Counted from the first letter of the stretch, positions 43,861-55,324 are shown. The stretch is 64,000 nucleotides of DNA from Malaya genurostris (GCF_030247185.1 NC_080572.1:189691800-189755799); one strand, 5' to 3'. The notes: a model not told the origin generated them from the sequence alone. Numbers and translations are program-made.

Positions 43861-44890
43861 GGTTCGAAAAGATTGCCCCTAATTTAGGTTAAGATGAATC
43901 ATAAAATATTGTCCCGTTCACCATAGAAATAGAGTTTCATTTAACTGAGATATCGCATGCCAAAAACACCGTTAAGGTACTAAACGCCAAAACTTTATAA
44001 TAACAACCAATTCCAACCAGTAATTATTTGAACATATATGAACGACATCGGTGAAAGGGAAATATGGAAAATCACTACACATTCATAAAATACTATTGAT
44101 GTTACAGTGCTTTTAAGTATTATCATTCCTTTTATTCTAACAAAGATTACAGAAAATGAAACTAAATCTAAATTTCAGTAATTCAATAGAACCAAATACG
44201 GTTTAGGTGCTGTTAGCATAATTGGACCATCACATTCTAATATAGTCGGACTTCCGTTTGTCATAGGAAATTTCAAACGACAACGTTTCACATTGATCGC
44301 TACGAAACTACAGTGTTATAAATAAGATCATAAGCGTTTTAATAGTTTAGAAATATCAAAAGATAGAACGTATCAAATGATCATGAATTTCGCGTTGTTC
44401 CTATTTTATTAGTTTGGAATAAATATGATTCTTTGGTTATGACAGATTTCAATCATTTACCATATCAACTGACAGGTCGACTAAAATATTCAACTAGTTG
44501 TCTTGAACACAATCATCTAAATCTAACGCTTGGAACCGAATCGTTCCTTTCGTGAGCTGAAAGTCAGCCAATAATGAAAATTCCGAACGCAGTGAATGAA
44601 ATGGTGGGTGTCTTGTGCCTAACTGGTCTTTAACGTATCTCCCTAACTAGTAATAACCGATAGACGATAGTATACAAAGTAGTCAATACTCGTGCGTAAA
44701 TAACATCGACATTAAGTATCAGCGCGTGGAGGGTGTATATTTGAACGTTTCAGACAGCCTAATCGAACACTGGCAACGCTGCCATCAAGTTTTAGTTTAT
44801 AGAGATTTGGTGCCTTAAATTAGTAGATCATCTTACGACTGATGGGAATACATTACGAACGAATGGGACAGTGGAACATGTCTTCTATGT
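43861..44890. other. Spacer downstream of the phosphatase gene
   Basis: No gene is seen. It should include the 3' UTR of the minus-strand phosphatase. A minus-strand AATAAA near 44405 is a possible poly(A) signal, about 480 bp past the stop. Confidence 0.4.
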
Positions 44891-45529
44891 CTAGCGTTTG
44901 GCGAAATTCCGTCGGAACTTCTGATACAGCAGTTCCATAGTTCGGAACTCCGGCTCGTAAATGTCTGGCAGTTCTTGATCCAGGGCGTGACAGTACACCA
45001 TCGACACCGATCGTGTTCCATTCAGTTTGAACTCGAACTCGGACAATTGCCTCACGAAAGCAACGTTCGGTCGGATTTGAGGCCTCCGGGCCTTCACATG
45101 GTTGTACGCATCCTTCAAGCTCATCCGGTGGTACTTGATTAGGTAAGCCAAACACAGAGAGGCCGACCGACTTACTCCGGCCACACAATGAACCAAAGTG
45201 ACTCCGTTGTTCTGGGATTCCTAAAATGTACAATCGGTTAGAGCAACGATCATCAGATTTATGCGACCCAGTGAATTCCAACCTGCTCGATTCGGTCTGC
45301 AACTTGGTGGAAGTATCGATCCAGTTCCGCTTCTCGGTTGTCTTTTACCGGTACCCTCAGATATCCGGTCGTTTCATCACAGGGCAATGGAGTGTTGGGA
45401 AGTTCCGATTCAGTCGTGGCGTTGATCACCAAGCTCACGCCAAGCTGGTTCATCATCGATACGCTGGCAGCACTGCCACCGCATAGATAGAGATTTTTCA
45501 GCAGCTTGGATACTCCGCTGATGGATAAT
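44891..45529 (-). CDS. DUSP14-like dual-specificity protein phosphatase (first exon not found)
   Basis: The enzyme removes phosphate from Tyr and Ser/Thr residues, classically of MAP kinases, in the cytoplasm or nucleus. Two exons are visible on the minus strand: 45529-45283 and 45220-44891. The 62-bp intron has clean borders (CAG|GTTGG and TTTTAG|GAATC). Exon A encodes LSISGVSKLLKNLYLCGGSA and LVINATTESELP, and VPVKDNREAELDRYF with the general-acid Asp. Exon B encodes the P-loop VHCVAGVSRSASLC with the catalytic Cys, then YNHVKARRPQIRPN, typical of DUSP14/18/21. It ends LPDIYEPEFRTMELLYQKF. The 191 residues seen compare with about 198 for DUSP14. Exon A opens mid-codon after an acceptor (TGTCCACAG), so only a short N-terminus is missing upstream. 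No lesion is seen. It is the only convincing host gene. Confidence 0.92.
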
Positions 45530-45531
45530 CT

Positions 45532-46100
45532 GTGGACAGGAGAAAAAAGTAGAACGTTAAATTAATGTCTAATGGATTGTTTTCGAAACGGTAGAATTTC
45601 CTCCCAAATCGAGCAGAAGCAGTTTTTTTCAACGCTGATGATGAACGACGATGATTGAGATTGTTTCAACATTTTTCACGCCTGCATCACTGTCGTGAGA
45701 CGAAAAATCCTCGCTGCACGCGCATGTAAATTCGCCATGCGTGTGCTAAAAATGTGTCAATTTGATTGATCACTTGCCAAAACGACCCTGCATTAGTAGT
45801 CCGTCTATTACTGAAACCGATCCGATCACTTTTGTTTTTCCGAGGAGTAGCGAAATGGTGGGCGAGTGTAGTAAAAATATCTCACAAGCTGCAGTGCGTC
45901 TCCACAGTGACACAGCGATCGGCGCCATCAACGTTGTTCGCTTTGTCAAAACAAAGCAACGCCATTTCTCTCCGCAATTGAACGCATTATAGATAGGTGG
46001 TAAATGGCAGCGCCTAGTGCGGGTACAAAGGAGTACGACATTTAGAGGGGCTTTCACGGTCCTTACCACACACAGAGACTCTGGGATCGGCTGGTGCTGA
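45532..46100 (-). other. Upstream region of the phosphatase gene
   Basis: This should hold an intron and perhaps the short first exon. I could not identify a Met codon followed by a donor in the correct phase. The sequence is less AT-rich than its surroundings, with CpG-containing words near 45700-46020, which may mark the promoter. A 99-residue minus-strand frame here resembles nothing known. Confidence 0.35.
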
Positions 46101-47149
46101 CGATTGCAGTTTGGAACTCAACAATGATGAGTCATATTTAGGCCACTTTTCGGTACATGGCAAATGCTACTATGTGAACGGTTATTGGTCGTGGCGTTTT
46201 GATGATTGACAGCTGTCAGGTCAAAAGCTGGAAACTAGATGTATTTTTTTTTGCTTCGTTTTGAAAGGTCTATTAAAAATGATTTCTGAAGGCAAAGAAA
46301 CCAAACGATGGAATTCTATTTCAATGAAATATTTCTAAGACGAGCGAAGAAGATGAAAACAAAAATATCCTTGGACGTTTACTTCATGATAAATATTACA
46401 TTCGAAGCAAAGTACAAACAGATCTGTTCTAGCGTTAAATTGTTTGAATTGTTGAAGCGAAAAGCTTATGTTGTTGGGTAAAAAAGTAGAAAGCTAGCTA
46501 GTTGAATCTGTCGGCCTGGAGCATATTTATGCGTTCGCGTTTAACGACGCGATAAACGCACGAGATAGTCAAAAATACTCGGTTGCTGTAACTCTAGATT
46601 AACTACTCTTTTATAGTGTGATAATGTATTTTTTTTGAATGTCGGGGCATTTTTTTTTGAAATACCATTAGTAACAAACTGTGAATACTAATTAAAAATG
46701 AAATTATCGTACGTCTACTCGTTATTTTCTGTGATGGAAATGGTTCGTTAGTAGTAAACACAAGGACGAAAACAAAATGAGTGCGAATAGCAATGGAATG
46801 CGGTTTTGACAACTCTGTTTTCAACTGTAAACGGGTTTTGGTTTCGTGAACAGATAACCATAGCTCGTGTTCTTATTATGAACGTGCATGTTAACCATGG
46901 AATAGCGCAAATATTTTTGAGCGAATCTTTTTGTTTCGCTAGAGATTAAACTATTGCTGAAGGTACGACATTATGTATAGTACAACAATCATAATGAACA
47001 TTTTATGAAATGATATTACTTGTTGAATCCAAAATAGGTATGCCGCCTAAACGGGTCCATCCAGACAGTGTCGGGCCTAAGAAAAGCTACCGAAGCTGTA
47101 GGACTTACAAAAAATTTGCCGGGCCGCTGTACGACCGACGACTTTTTAA
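46101..47149. other. Unannotated spacer
   Basis: No recognisable gene or repeat ends. Confidence 0.45.
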
Positions 47150-47360
47150 GATTCTTATGATTTAATTCGCTATGACGTTAAGTTACCATAACTTTCAATC
47201 AATACCAAACGAAAGGCAGATTAGGAATCGCTAGATGATAAGATGAGATTGCGAAAAAAAGATTTTTTTCAGAGACAGGACTCGAATTCCCAACCCTTCT
47301 CCAGTTACTGGAACTGTTTTACTATTTCAATTATCTTTGGATATGATTTAACATATAAAA
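47150..47360 (-). repeat. SINE-like repeat M, copy 2
   Basis: The minus strand has GGGTTGGGAATTCGAGTCC, similar to a tRNA B box. It is followed by TGTCTCTGAAAAAAATC, TTATCATCTAGCGATTCC and GTATTGATTGAAAGTTA, matching 36210-36330. Confidence 0.5.
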
Positions 47361-47717
47361 TAAAAGACACAAAAAATAATTCAATAGAACAGAGCGTCGT
47401 GGATTTAAACTGTTAATGGTGGATGTATTTTAAATTTTACTCTGGTGTCCTGATATTGCATCAGCAAGCATCCACAAACAACACCCAATAATTGATATAT
47501 TTTCGATTCTATCGTTCGCCCAATGAAGATATATGACATAATAAAATCAATTTCTTTCTATGAGATTTCCTGTTCATATGTTACAATCACACGATAATTA
47601 TTAATCCCTTTAATTTCACCTATTAAGCCTTTTAATTCCACCTAAAACTGTTCATCAAGCTCCTTCACTAAAAGAACATTCGCACGGATCAACATTGATA
47701 TTTAAACAACATTTTGA

Positions 47718-47915
47718 AACCCGGGTTGGTGGTTCAAGGCACAAGCCGCTGAATTTACCAGCCAGCTGTCGTATGGTCGATTCCCGGTCTGGAAGGATTC
47801 CAAGTATCAATAGGATCGTAGTACTAGCCATGTAATGATTCTGTACGCCAAGAGCCGGCTGCGAAGTCTGTTGAAACAGAAAGGCCAAATTCTACAAAAG
47901 GAATGTAATGCCAGG
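47718..47915 (+). mobile_element. tRNA-derived SINE (Feilai-like), copy b
   Basis: GTTGGTGGTTCAAGGCAC resembles the A-box side and GTATGGTCGATTCCCGGTC the B box (GGTCGATTCCC). The tail shares CGGCTGCGAAGTCTGTTGAAA and GGAATGTAAT with the copy at 54891. It is diverged and no clear TSD was found. Confidence 0.65.
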
Positions 47916-48376
47916 AACAGGCCTCGGAAAAATAAAAGCTACAAACTCGTTTGGATTGTTAAGTTTTGATGTGGAACACATTTTTGTTTTATATATAAGG
48001 GAGCAAATTAGAAATTCAACGGTAAATACACGTAGATATGTGGTCAGGTTTGATGAACACTTACAGCTCAGTCAGTTCTGTATTGAATACTAATATTATC
48101 TCACCTTTTGATTGAAAATATTTCTAAGTTTCGATTTGAAAGTATCAAGTCACGTATTTTCTATTATACCTGATTGAAATTTTGATAAATAGCGAACAGT
48201 GTCCTATTTTATCTGCTAAAAATCTGAGACACTGTGCTTTTTTACTGGATTTTCCTATCGGAGACGATGGATTTGAAGGAATAAGCGATTTATCATCTGG
48301 AATGCATGGCGCTGATTGGTCAGTCGATGCAAAAACAAAACTGTGGAAATTATTTAAAATTATTTCTATAGCTTTA

Positions 48377-48656
48377 GAGCAAATTCAGCAGCTGCACGAT
48401 TCATATGGGTGGTCTATAATATAACTGAAACTGAAACAAACGTATCCCCAGCAAGCCGTTTCAGTTTTATATATTCGAACAGTTCTACTGTCAAATGCAA
48501 AACTGGTATACCCTACCGTTCTATTTTTTTTTTATATTTGAAACACAGATAAAACGCTGCTGGGGCTGACAGTTTATTTTGTTATAATTTCTAGATTGAA
48601 ATTTTAAAACTGACACTAATTCTGCATCTAGAACTAGAACACTCCTGAACATGCCC
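48377..48656 (+). mobile_element. MITE A, copy 2
   Basis: Starts GAGCAAATTCAGCAGCTGC and ends CTCCTGAACATGCCC, 280 bp. It is flanked by TTA (48374-48376) and TAA (48657-48659). Repeat C copies 1 and 2 have TAGCTAACGTTTCAG or a similar sequence at this point, confirming the insertion. Confidence 0.88.
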
Positions 48657-48893
48657 TAAGTTTCACATGAAATATGTCACAGGAAGGTTGCTGTTAGACA
48701 GCAGTATCACTTAAAACGCTATAAAACGATTTGAAACTTTAACTGGTTTGCTTTGATACTAAGTGTCATGCAAGCTTGAATGAAATGCTATGTTTTGTCG
48801 TTTTTTGTCTGAGAAATCTGTAACAACTACTGGGCAATTTTTAAGAGCAATTTCAGCAGTTGGAAGTTTTATGTGGACCATATAGCTCTACTA

Positions 48894-49767
48894 ACAGTTC
48901 GGCTGAAAAGTTCGTATCGTTTAATAGAAACACACATTTTTTTGCCAAAATTCGTTTTTATTATTCAACATAATTGCCATCAGGGGCGATACAGCGATTA
49001 TAGCGATCTTCCAACTTTTCGATACCATTTTTGTAGTACGATTTGTCCTTTGCCTCAAAAAAGACCTCAGTTTCAGCGATTACCTCTTCATTGCTTCTAA
49101 ATTTTTTACCAGCGAGCATTCTCTTGAGGTCTGAGAACAGGAAAAAGTCACTGGGGGCCAAATCGGGAGAATACGGTGGATGAGGGAGCAATTCGAAGCC
49201 CAATTCGAATTGTTTTTGATCGATTGTGAGCTCACGCGGCACCCATTTTGCACAAAGCTTTCTCATATCGGAATATTCGTGAATAATATGTCCAACACGT
49301 TCCTTTGATATCTTTAGGATGTCAGCTACTCGATCAACTTCACTTTACGGTCATTGAAAATCATTTTGTGGATTTTTTTCACGTTTTCATCGGTAACAGC
49401 CTCTTTTGGACGTCCACTGCGTTCATCGTCTTCGGTGCTCATATGACCAGTACGAAATTTTGCAAACCACTTACGAATTGTTGCATCGCCCGGTGCAGAG
49501 TCTGGATAACACTCATCAAGCCATTTTTTGGTATCGGCGGCACTTTTTTTCATCAAAAAGTAGTGTTTCATCAACACACGAAATTCGTTTTTTTCACAAT
49601 AACAAAAGTAGCTTCACTCGAAATGCAATATCTCACAAACTAATAATCAGACAGCTGTCAAATTTATACACGTATCTTTTGAAGGTTGGTACTAACTGAA
49701 AATGGTATGGATTTAATTCTAGTGGCGCCCTCTCATAGAAACGATACGAACTTTTCAGCCGATCTGT
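48894..49767 (-). mobile_element. Mariner element, copy 2, internally deleted
   Basis: The ends ACAGTTCGGCTGAAAAGTTC and GAACTTTTCAGCCGATCTGT match copy 1. TA is at 48892-48893 and 49768-49769. The length is 874 bp. It lies in reverse orientation within MITE A copy 3. Confidence 0.95.
48961..49620 (-). pseudogene. Mariner transposase, copy 2, lacking two catalytic aspartates
   Basis: The N-terminal half is better kept than in copy 1: MKHYFLMKKSAADTKKWLDE, ATIRKWFAKFRTGHMSTEDD and KKIHKMIFNDRKVKLIE. A frameshift follows. Then WVPRELTIDQKQ joins FELGFELLPHPPYSPDLAPS. The missing segment again covers the first two Asp residues. Its break lies at a different position from copy 1: 'DQKQ/FELGF' here against 'DQKQQR/KTMLKLNELGF' there. 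Confidence 0.9.
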
Positions 49768-49903
49768 TATAACTTAAACTGAAACGAACGTATCCCCAGC
49801 CAGCCGTTCTAGTTTTATTTATTCGAACAGTTCTACTGTCAAATTTAAAACTGGTATATACTCCCGTTTTATTTTTTTTTTGTTATTTTTGAAACACGAG
49901 TAA

Positions 49904-50138
49904 CATACGATTCAGACGATCCGGCTTTTTTCTGTCACAGTCAACCTCCGTCACCGTCACCGTCAAGATTAATTACACGCATTCTCGTGGAGCCATTCAC
50001 ACGTAACGTCACCGTCACGGAACGTCTTGGCGGATGGAGCGTGTGAACATTCCGATAAAGAAAGTATTAAACTAATTTTGACGGAAGCTGACGTTCCGGT
50101 GACGGTGACGGAAAAAGCCGGATCGTCTGAATCGTACA
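49904..50138. mobile_element. MITE B, 235-bp TIR element with GTCACCGTCACC motifs, TAA target
   Basis: The inner inverted termini are TACGATTCAGACGATCCGG and its complement CCGGATCGTCTGAATCGTA, followed by GGCTTTTT on the left. Near-palindromic GTCACCGTCACCGT and GGTGACGGTGACGG arms follow. TAA is duplicated at 49901-49903 and 50139-50141. Removing the element restores MITE A sequence (CACGAGTAAAAC, as in copy 4). It is non-coding and more GC-rich than its host. Confidence 0.9.
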
Positions 50139-50256
50139 TAAAACCCTGCTGGGGCTGCCAGTTTTTCTTGTTATAATTTTCAGATTCAAATTTTAAAACT
50201 GACATAAATTATGCATTTAGAACTGGAACACTCCTGAACATGCCCTAAGTGCTTAA

Positions 50257-50502
50257 GGGCATGTTCAGGAGTGTTCCAGTTCCAGATGCATAATTTATGT
50301 CAGCTTTAAAATTTAAATCTAGGAATTATAGCAAGAAAAACTGACAGTCCCAACAGTGTTTTACTCGTGTTTCAAAAATACAAAACATGAAACGGCAGCG
50401 TATACCAGTATTAAATTTGACGGCTTGCTGGAGATACGTTTGTTCCAGTTTCAGTTCTATAATAGATCTCCCATATAACACTTCCAGATACTGAATTTGC
50501 TC
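50257..50502 (-). mobile_element. MITE A, copy 4, inverted next to copy 3
   Basis: Starts GGGCATGTTCAGGAG after TAA (50254-50256) and ends CTGAATTTGCTC before TAA (50503-50505). It is 246 bp, slightly deleted, and in the opposite orientation to copy 3. Only 11 bp of repeat C (counting duplicated target bases) separates the two, giving a palindromic junction. Confidence 0.88.
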
Positions 50503-50600
50503 TAAGAATTATTTCAAATTTAAATAAGATGAACTCGATTACTAAATCGTGATAAGTGGAAAATTATCAATTTCATTAGTAATCACGAACGATGGTCAAA

Positions 50601-51410
50601 CACAGGTACAAATCCCATAAAACTGTCTGATAAATTCTTCTAATTTGCAGAGCTTGTTAGTTTGTGGGCATAAAAGAATAATTCGGCACTACTGGTCTCC
50701 TGTTCCGGAAGCACCGAAAGTGGTGCAGAAAAACTTAAAAAATAGAACTCACTTCGATTTCTCTGCGATGCTTGAACCGATTTTCACATATCTTGATTTG
50801 AATTAAAGCTCATGTTATTTTTAAAGCCACTGTGAAATTTCATCCGGATCCGACTTCCGGTTCCGCAGTTACAAGGCGATGAGTTTCAAAGTTTTCAAAT
50901 CGCCATATAGAACGACAATACGGACTACACCGAAAGAAGAAGAAAACACGAAACAAACTATGCGTGCTTTGTTATATTTCGCACATGCTATGAAGAAAAC
51001 GAAACGGTTACGGATGTCTGCTGCTAGTGTGTAATATTGGTAAAATACGGTGCTGCGATTGATTGATCTGAATCTATTTTCGGAAGAATTGGAAATGGTG
51101 ATTAAGAACTGCAAAAAGCTCTCACTCACTTTCCTTCAAGATGGCCAAATCGATTTTCACAAACTTATAGATTCAAAGAAAAAGTCTTACAGTTTCATAC
51201 GGAATTCCTAAATTTGTTGAGGATACTACTTCCGGTTCCGGAACCACAGGGTAAACAGGATTTGTAGAGTTTGTTAGATTAAGTCCGAACAAACTTTTCT
51301 ATTTCTATTTAATGAACTGTTTTTGTTTTTTCGAATTCCACAGTATAATTTTTGATGTTATGAGTAATATGAGAAAGGCATCATTACATAGCTAGGTGTA
51401 AAAAACGGTT
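50601..51410. repeat. Repeat N-related region
   Basis: It ends with AATATGAGAAAGGCATCATTAC at 51368, matching the inverted terminus of repeat N (37990). GACTTCCGGTTCCG and CTTCCGGTTCCGG phrases recur near 50850 and 51230. Diverged and non-coding. Confidence 0.4.
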
Positions 51411-54394
51411 TTTTTTTCGTGATATGTCAATATTTTGCACTAATAATCAAGATACATAATCTTTTCTTTGGGATACAGTCGCTATTTCACAGGTTTCTCA
51501 TTTCCATTATTTTATTCTCACTAACTTTTAAAATTCTTACTCATCGATAGTTAAAGAGATGGACGACTTGAGGCAATAGAAGAAATAATAATTCCGCAAA
51601 AAATATCATGGTTCTCATTAAAAAATTGACGTCCTACGTCAAATCTATAGTTGATACATAATGCACAATAAATACTCAACTTGTTAGAAATAAAACTTAT
51701 GCACACCGAATTGTACAAATATTCGAACTCATTCTCATTTAACTGCGCATTCAATCTGCTACGTAAATCGACACATGTAAACTTCTAAGAAAAATTCTAA
51801 GAAAGAAAAATTATTGCACTGATGATGCGCAGAGAGTAAAATAAAAACAACAGCTCTTTGACATCAATAAACTCAAGTGCTTTTAATGAATACATCTTAG
51901 CACTTAAATTATCCGAACAAATAATTTCCTCGGTAGCAAACAAAAATAAAAGAACGGATCATGGTAAAAAAAAGAATACCTCGATAATTTACGGACTTGT
52001 TTGACGTTCCCTGGCTCGTGAATGTATCCATTTAGTCGGTGTAATTTGAAATATTTCCTACTGGGCTATTTGTGTAAATGGGAGTGAAAAATTCTGGTGC
52101 CGATTGCAGGTACGAAATGGATTTTGCTAATTATACCTTTAGAGTGTTGCTGTGATTAAGCCAAAAATATTTTGCCAACACCTAAAACATCATTTGGAAG
52201 AAAAATGGCATGCTATGCTCAGAATCGCGCACACTATTTCACGGTTGCAATGATGCAATTCGAACAGGTATTTGCGCATTTCTAGTGACACCGGATGTCA
52301 CGGTTGCATAATGAATAAATTAGCTCTTGATTGATTACGGTCTGCACAGATCAAAGACTTTTTCCGTATGCACTGGCACTGAGGCAGTACAGGCGATGAA
52401 TATAGTGTAGAAACCGGAAAGTTCGTGATGCACCTTGGCGAATCGACCTAATTTTATTAGCGTGTTTAGTTGGCTTCAAAACTGGTGTACCATTTCGAAC
52501 CTGCGAATTTGATTCCCGGCGATTACACGCTCGAATCTGAAAGGTTGTTTAACTTGTCGAGGAAAATCAAATCGTTTCCACGTGTTTCGAAGTTCTTACA
52601 GGAAGAAAAGGTTTATAGTCAATTTAATATTAGACTTTTCAAACGAGAAATGGAGAGATGGCTCTAGCGTTAGTAGTATCGGTATCAAGGTAAGTGAAAT
52701 CAAATCGATTATTCATTGGATAGAGTGAACATGGAGAAGAGCATAGCTGTACTGCTAGGTGGATTCCAACCCGTTTCAAACGGACAGCCTCGCGTACGCT
52801 GTCATGTGGCAACCTCGCAGTGCATTCCCGCGTTCTGAATCGTTTGCATTTTGCCGGTCCGCAAAGGAATTTTGTTATTCAACATTTGGCCCCGGTGAAT
52901 TTTGACGGGTTCCATACTGCTTCCAACTCTTCTGGTTTCAAAGTAAGGAAAGTACTCCACGTTCCGTTACGTTACGTGGGATCAATTATACGCGGAATGT
53001 GAGACGGTTTCGGGATGTTGGACCTCCCCCAAGCAGAACGGTTTAGCTTGACTAATTAGTGAATGATTTTGGTCATTTGGTCACATTCCGTTGAAGTGGT
53101 TTTGTTAGAAAGCATACGGAAAGTAATAATTGTGAGAATTAAAACGAAATAGTTTCAATTCTATCGTATTGCACCAGCTGTCAACATCTCACACTAAGCC
53201 CTGCACATTGACGTAGAAATCAATTGGGCACGATTTAATTTAAGGAATTCATTGCTAAATACCAATGTTTACATTTTCTAAACGTCACGTTGAAAATAAT
53301 GATATTAGTCATCACCGGCATGCAACGACGTCATCGCCGTCTTGTGTTTTTTTTTCTACATTGCACGAAACAATTGAACTCATCCCGCGTCAATATTTCA
53401 GACGCACACAGACATGCGCCACGTTTAATGCTGAACCTCGTCAGTGACGCCCAGTGGTGGCAGATGTGAATTTTTGTCGGTTGATTTGATTGCGGTATGT
53501 CACTTACTGCGGGCAGTTGAAGTTTACGCGTTTCTGTCCGTCGAGGAAAAACGAAAATTGAAATTATTTTTATGTACAGCGTTACGAAGATATATAACCT
53601 TCTAGCGACAATTTGGTACTTGTTTGACATACTACTAGAAAACATTCTTATCAGTGCGAGTTTATTCGCATGGTTTCCTAATTATGTGCAGAATAACACA
53701 TCCATTATAACACCACAGTTAAGTTCGATTGAGTGATGAAATGTTAATGTCGTTTCGTTTGAGAAAACTGAACCTGACCCAGGGCAGTTTCATCAAACAA
53801 ACAATTTTCACGAAACTGTGTTTGTTTCGCACTTAGCAACGGGTGTTTGAGCAAACCTGATATAAGAACCAGGTTCGAAACTAACTCGATTCAACAACGT
53901 TAAAACTAGGTTCAAAACTACCTTCAAACAAACGGTTTGACAGCAGTTAGGGTGGAAACTGGGTTAGGTTTGGCATCAAGCGAAAACCACATAAAAAATA
54001 GTTTTATCTTGCTTAATGGCAAACAAAGTACATATTAAGTAATGTAATATTTTGCATTAATCTTTTCCGTAACCGCATAAATAGAAGAACTTTTGAAGAT
54101 AAAATTTAAGTTGTTCCCCCCATGAAAAAGGCACTATTCAATTAGAAATACTAAGCATTAATATATTTAATCCAATGAGCAATCAAAATCAGAGAAAAGA
54201 ACACCTTAAAAAAAACTTCTGTAGAAACTCACTCATATTAATGCAATGAGGTGGTGCAGAACTCATGGTTTGCTAGTGTTGGTAATCAAAAATTTGTTAA
54301 CATTAAACGTGATTCGATATGACGACATACAATCGAACTTACTTTGTTTAATTGGAAATCCGATCAAGCGGAATGACGAAAACGAGCACGTGTT
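51411..54394. other. Long unannotated spacer
   Basis: I see no convincing gene, element end or repeat match over about 3 kb. The part 52100-53100 has a few CpG-richer stretches, and short frames near 52470 and 52820 lack homology known to me. GGTTCGAAACTAACTCG-like words repeat loosely near 53870-53930. Confidence 0.4.
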
Positions 54395-54654
54395 TCTTGT
54401 TATTCTCATTTTTACCTATTTTTTAGGGAAAATCACTCATTGTCGAGCTCTTCTATAAGCTACCAAAATCTAGGTCGTTATCTACTCAAACTTTGAATTG
54501 ATCGTTAAAAATGGGTAGCGTGCATAACACTTTGGGTAAACTAACATTTACCTAAATTTTTAGGTAATCACTCGTTACCTAAAATTGGGGAGATGCGCTC
54601 TAGTTGATTTTGGGTAGGTTTTGACCCAAAATTAGGAAGCGGCTGGTAAGAGTG
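54395..54654. mobile_element. MITE H, copy 1
   Basis: Matches 57920-58189: GTCGAGCTCTTCTATAAGCT, GTCGTTATCTACTCAAACTT, AAATTGGGGAGATGCG and GGTAAGAGTG at the right end, followed by TA. The left end is less certain. The internal palindrome TTTGGGTAGGTTTTGACCCA is kept. Confidence 0.75.
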
Positions 54655-54732
54655 TAAGTTTACGTAAGTTAAATTTTTGTTCACCAACTCTAAAGTGATA
54701 AATCTACCACATTTTTCATATCTATAACTGCT

Positions 54733-55250
54733 TTAATCCACCTAGCGGTGTAATAAATCCATCCGCATTACCATTTTATTGGAAAGTGCCAAGTTCCTAT
54801 TTCAAGTTTTTGGTCGCTATTTCCGGTATTTCTAAAGCCGTCTTACCTTACTATGGGGAGCCTTTTTTAAAATATATTGTATGAGTGAGTTTTCCCGATT
54901 TGGCGGTTCAATGCATAGAGCGCTGGTCTTACAAACCAGTTGTCGTATGTTCGAGCCCCGACCTGGAAGGATTCGTAGTGTAAGTATAATCGTAGGATTA
55001 GCCATGCAATCTTTCTGTACACTCTGAATCGGCTGCGAAGTCTGTTGAAATAGAAGGTCAAATTCCACTACAGGAACGTAATACTAAGGTTTTTTTTATG
55101 AGTGAGTGATAAGTTTTTGATCGCGAATAGCTCATGTTTCGTTTAACGCATCAACATAATTTTTTCTCCACGTCGTCGTAGATATAATCGGCAATTTGAT
55201 AAAAAAAATTCAGTAGTATAAGATAACTACCGATAACTCGAAATTATTTT
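54733..55250 (-). repeat. Repeats N and F (copy 3, reverse), interrupted by a SINE
   Basis: AATCCACCTAGCGGTG at 54737 is the N terminus. From 54833, CTTACTATGGGGAGCC and, after the SINE, GATAAGTTTTTGATCGCGAA plus CATCAACATAATT are the reverse complement of 35937-36040. This is the third F copy, and it too carries an insertion. Confidence 0.75.
54891..55097 (+). mobile_element. tRNA-derived SINE (Feilai-like), copy c, with 10-bp TSD
   Basis: The best-preserved copy. The 5' part is GGCGGTTCAATGCATAGAGC and the B box is TGTTCGAGCCCCGACC. The body includes TCGGCTGCGAAGTCTGTTG and CAAATTCCACTACAGGAACG, with a short T-rich 3' end. ATGAGTGAGT flanks it at 54881-54890 and 55098-55107. It would be transcribed by RNA polymerase III and mobilised by a LINE. 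Confidence 0.9.
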
Positions 55251-55324
55251 TTTTCTAAAATGTTGATAAATGAGGAGAGTAAAAATATCGTTGTTTCATT
55301 AATTTAAGAATACATGTCTAAACT

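Larger units (their letters stand above)
48845..50245 (+). mobile_element. MITE A, copy 3, split by a mariner and MITE B
   Basis: Starts GAGCAATTTCAGCAG after TAA (48842-48844) and ends CTCCTGAACATGCCC before TAA (50246-50248). The internal parts 48845-48891, 49770-49900 and 50142-50245 together make a normal copy of about 280 bp. The rest is a mariner (48894-49767) and MITE B (49904-50138). Confidence 0.88.
47963..50600 (+). repeat. Dispersed repeat C, copy 3, interrupted by five insertions
   Basis: Repeat C sequence is seen at 47963-48376 (GATGTGGAACACA, GTGGTCAGGTTT, GCTGATTGGTCAGTCGATGC). It resumes at 48660-48844 (GCTATAAAACGATTTGAA, GTGTCATGCAAGCTTG) and 50503-50600 (AAATAAGATGAACTCGATTA). 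The gaps are filled by MITE A copies 2, 3 and 4, with a mariner and MITE B inside copy 3. Aligning to copies 1 and 2 restores a continuous repeat. Confidence 0.85.

Noticed and set aside
52470..52667. 65-residue frame in the 51-54 kb spacer
   Set aside because: No recognisable domain, no splice context, and a length expected by chance.
54891..55097. tRNA gene candidate from A- and B-box words
   Set aside because: No cloverleaf or acceptor stem is formed. The TSD, tail and three other copies show a SINE.
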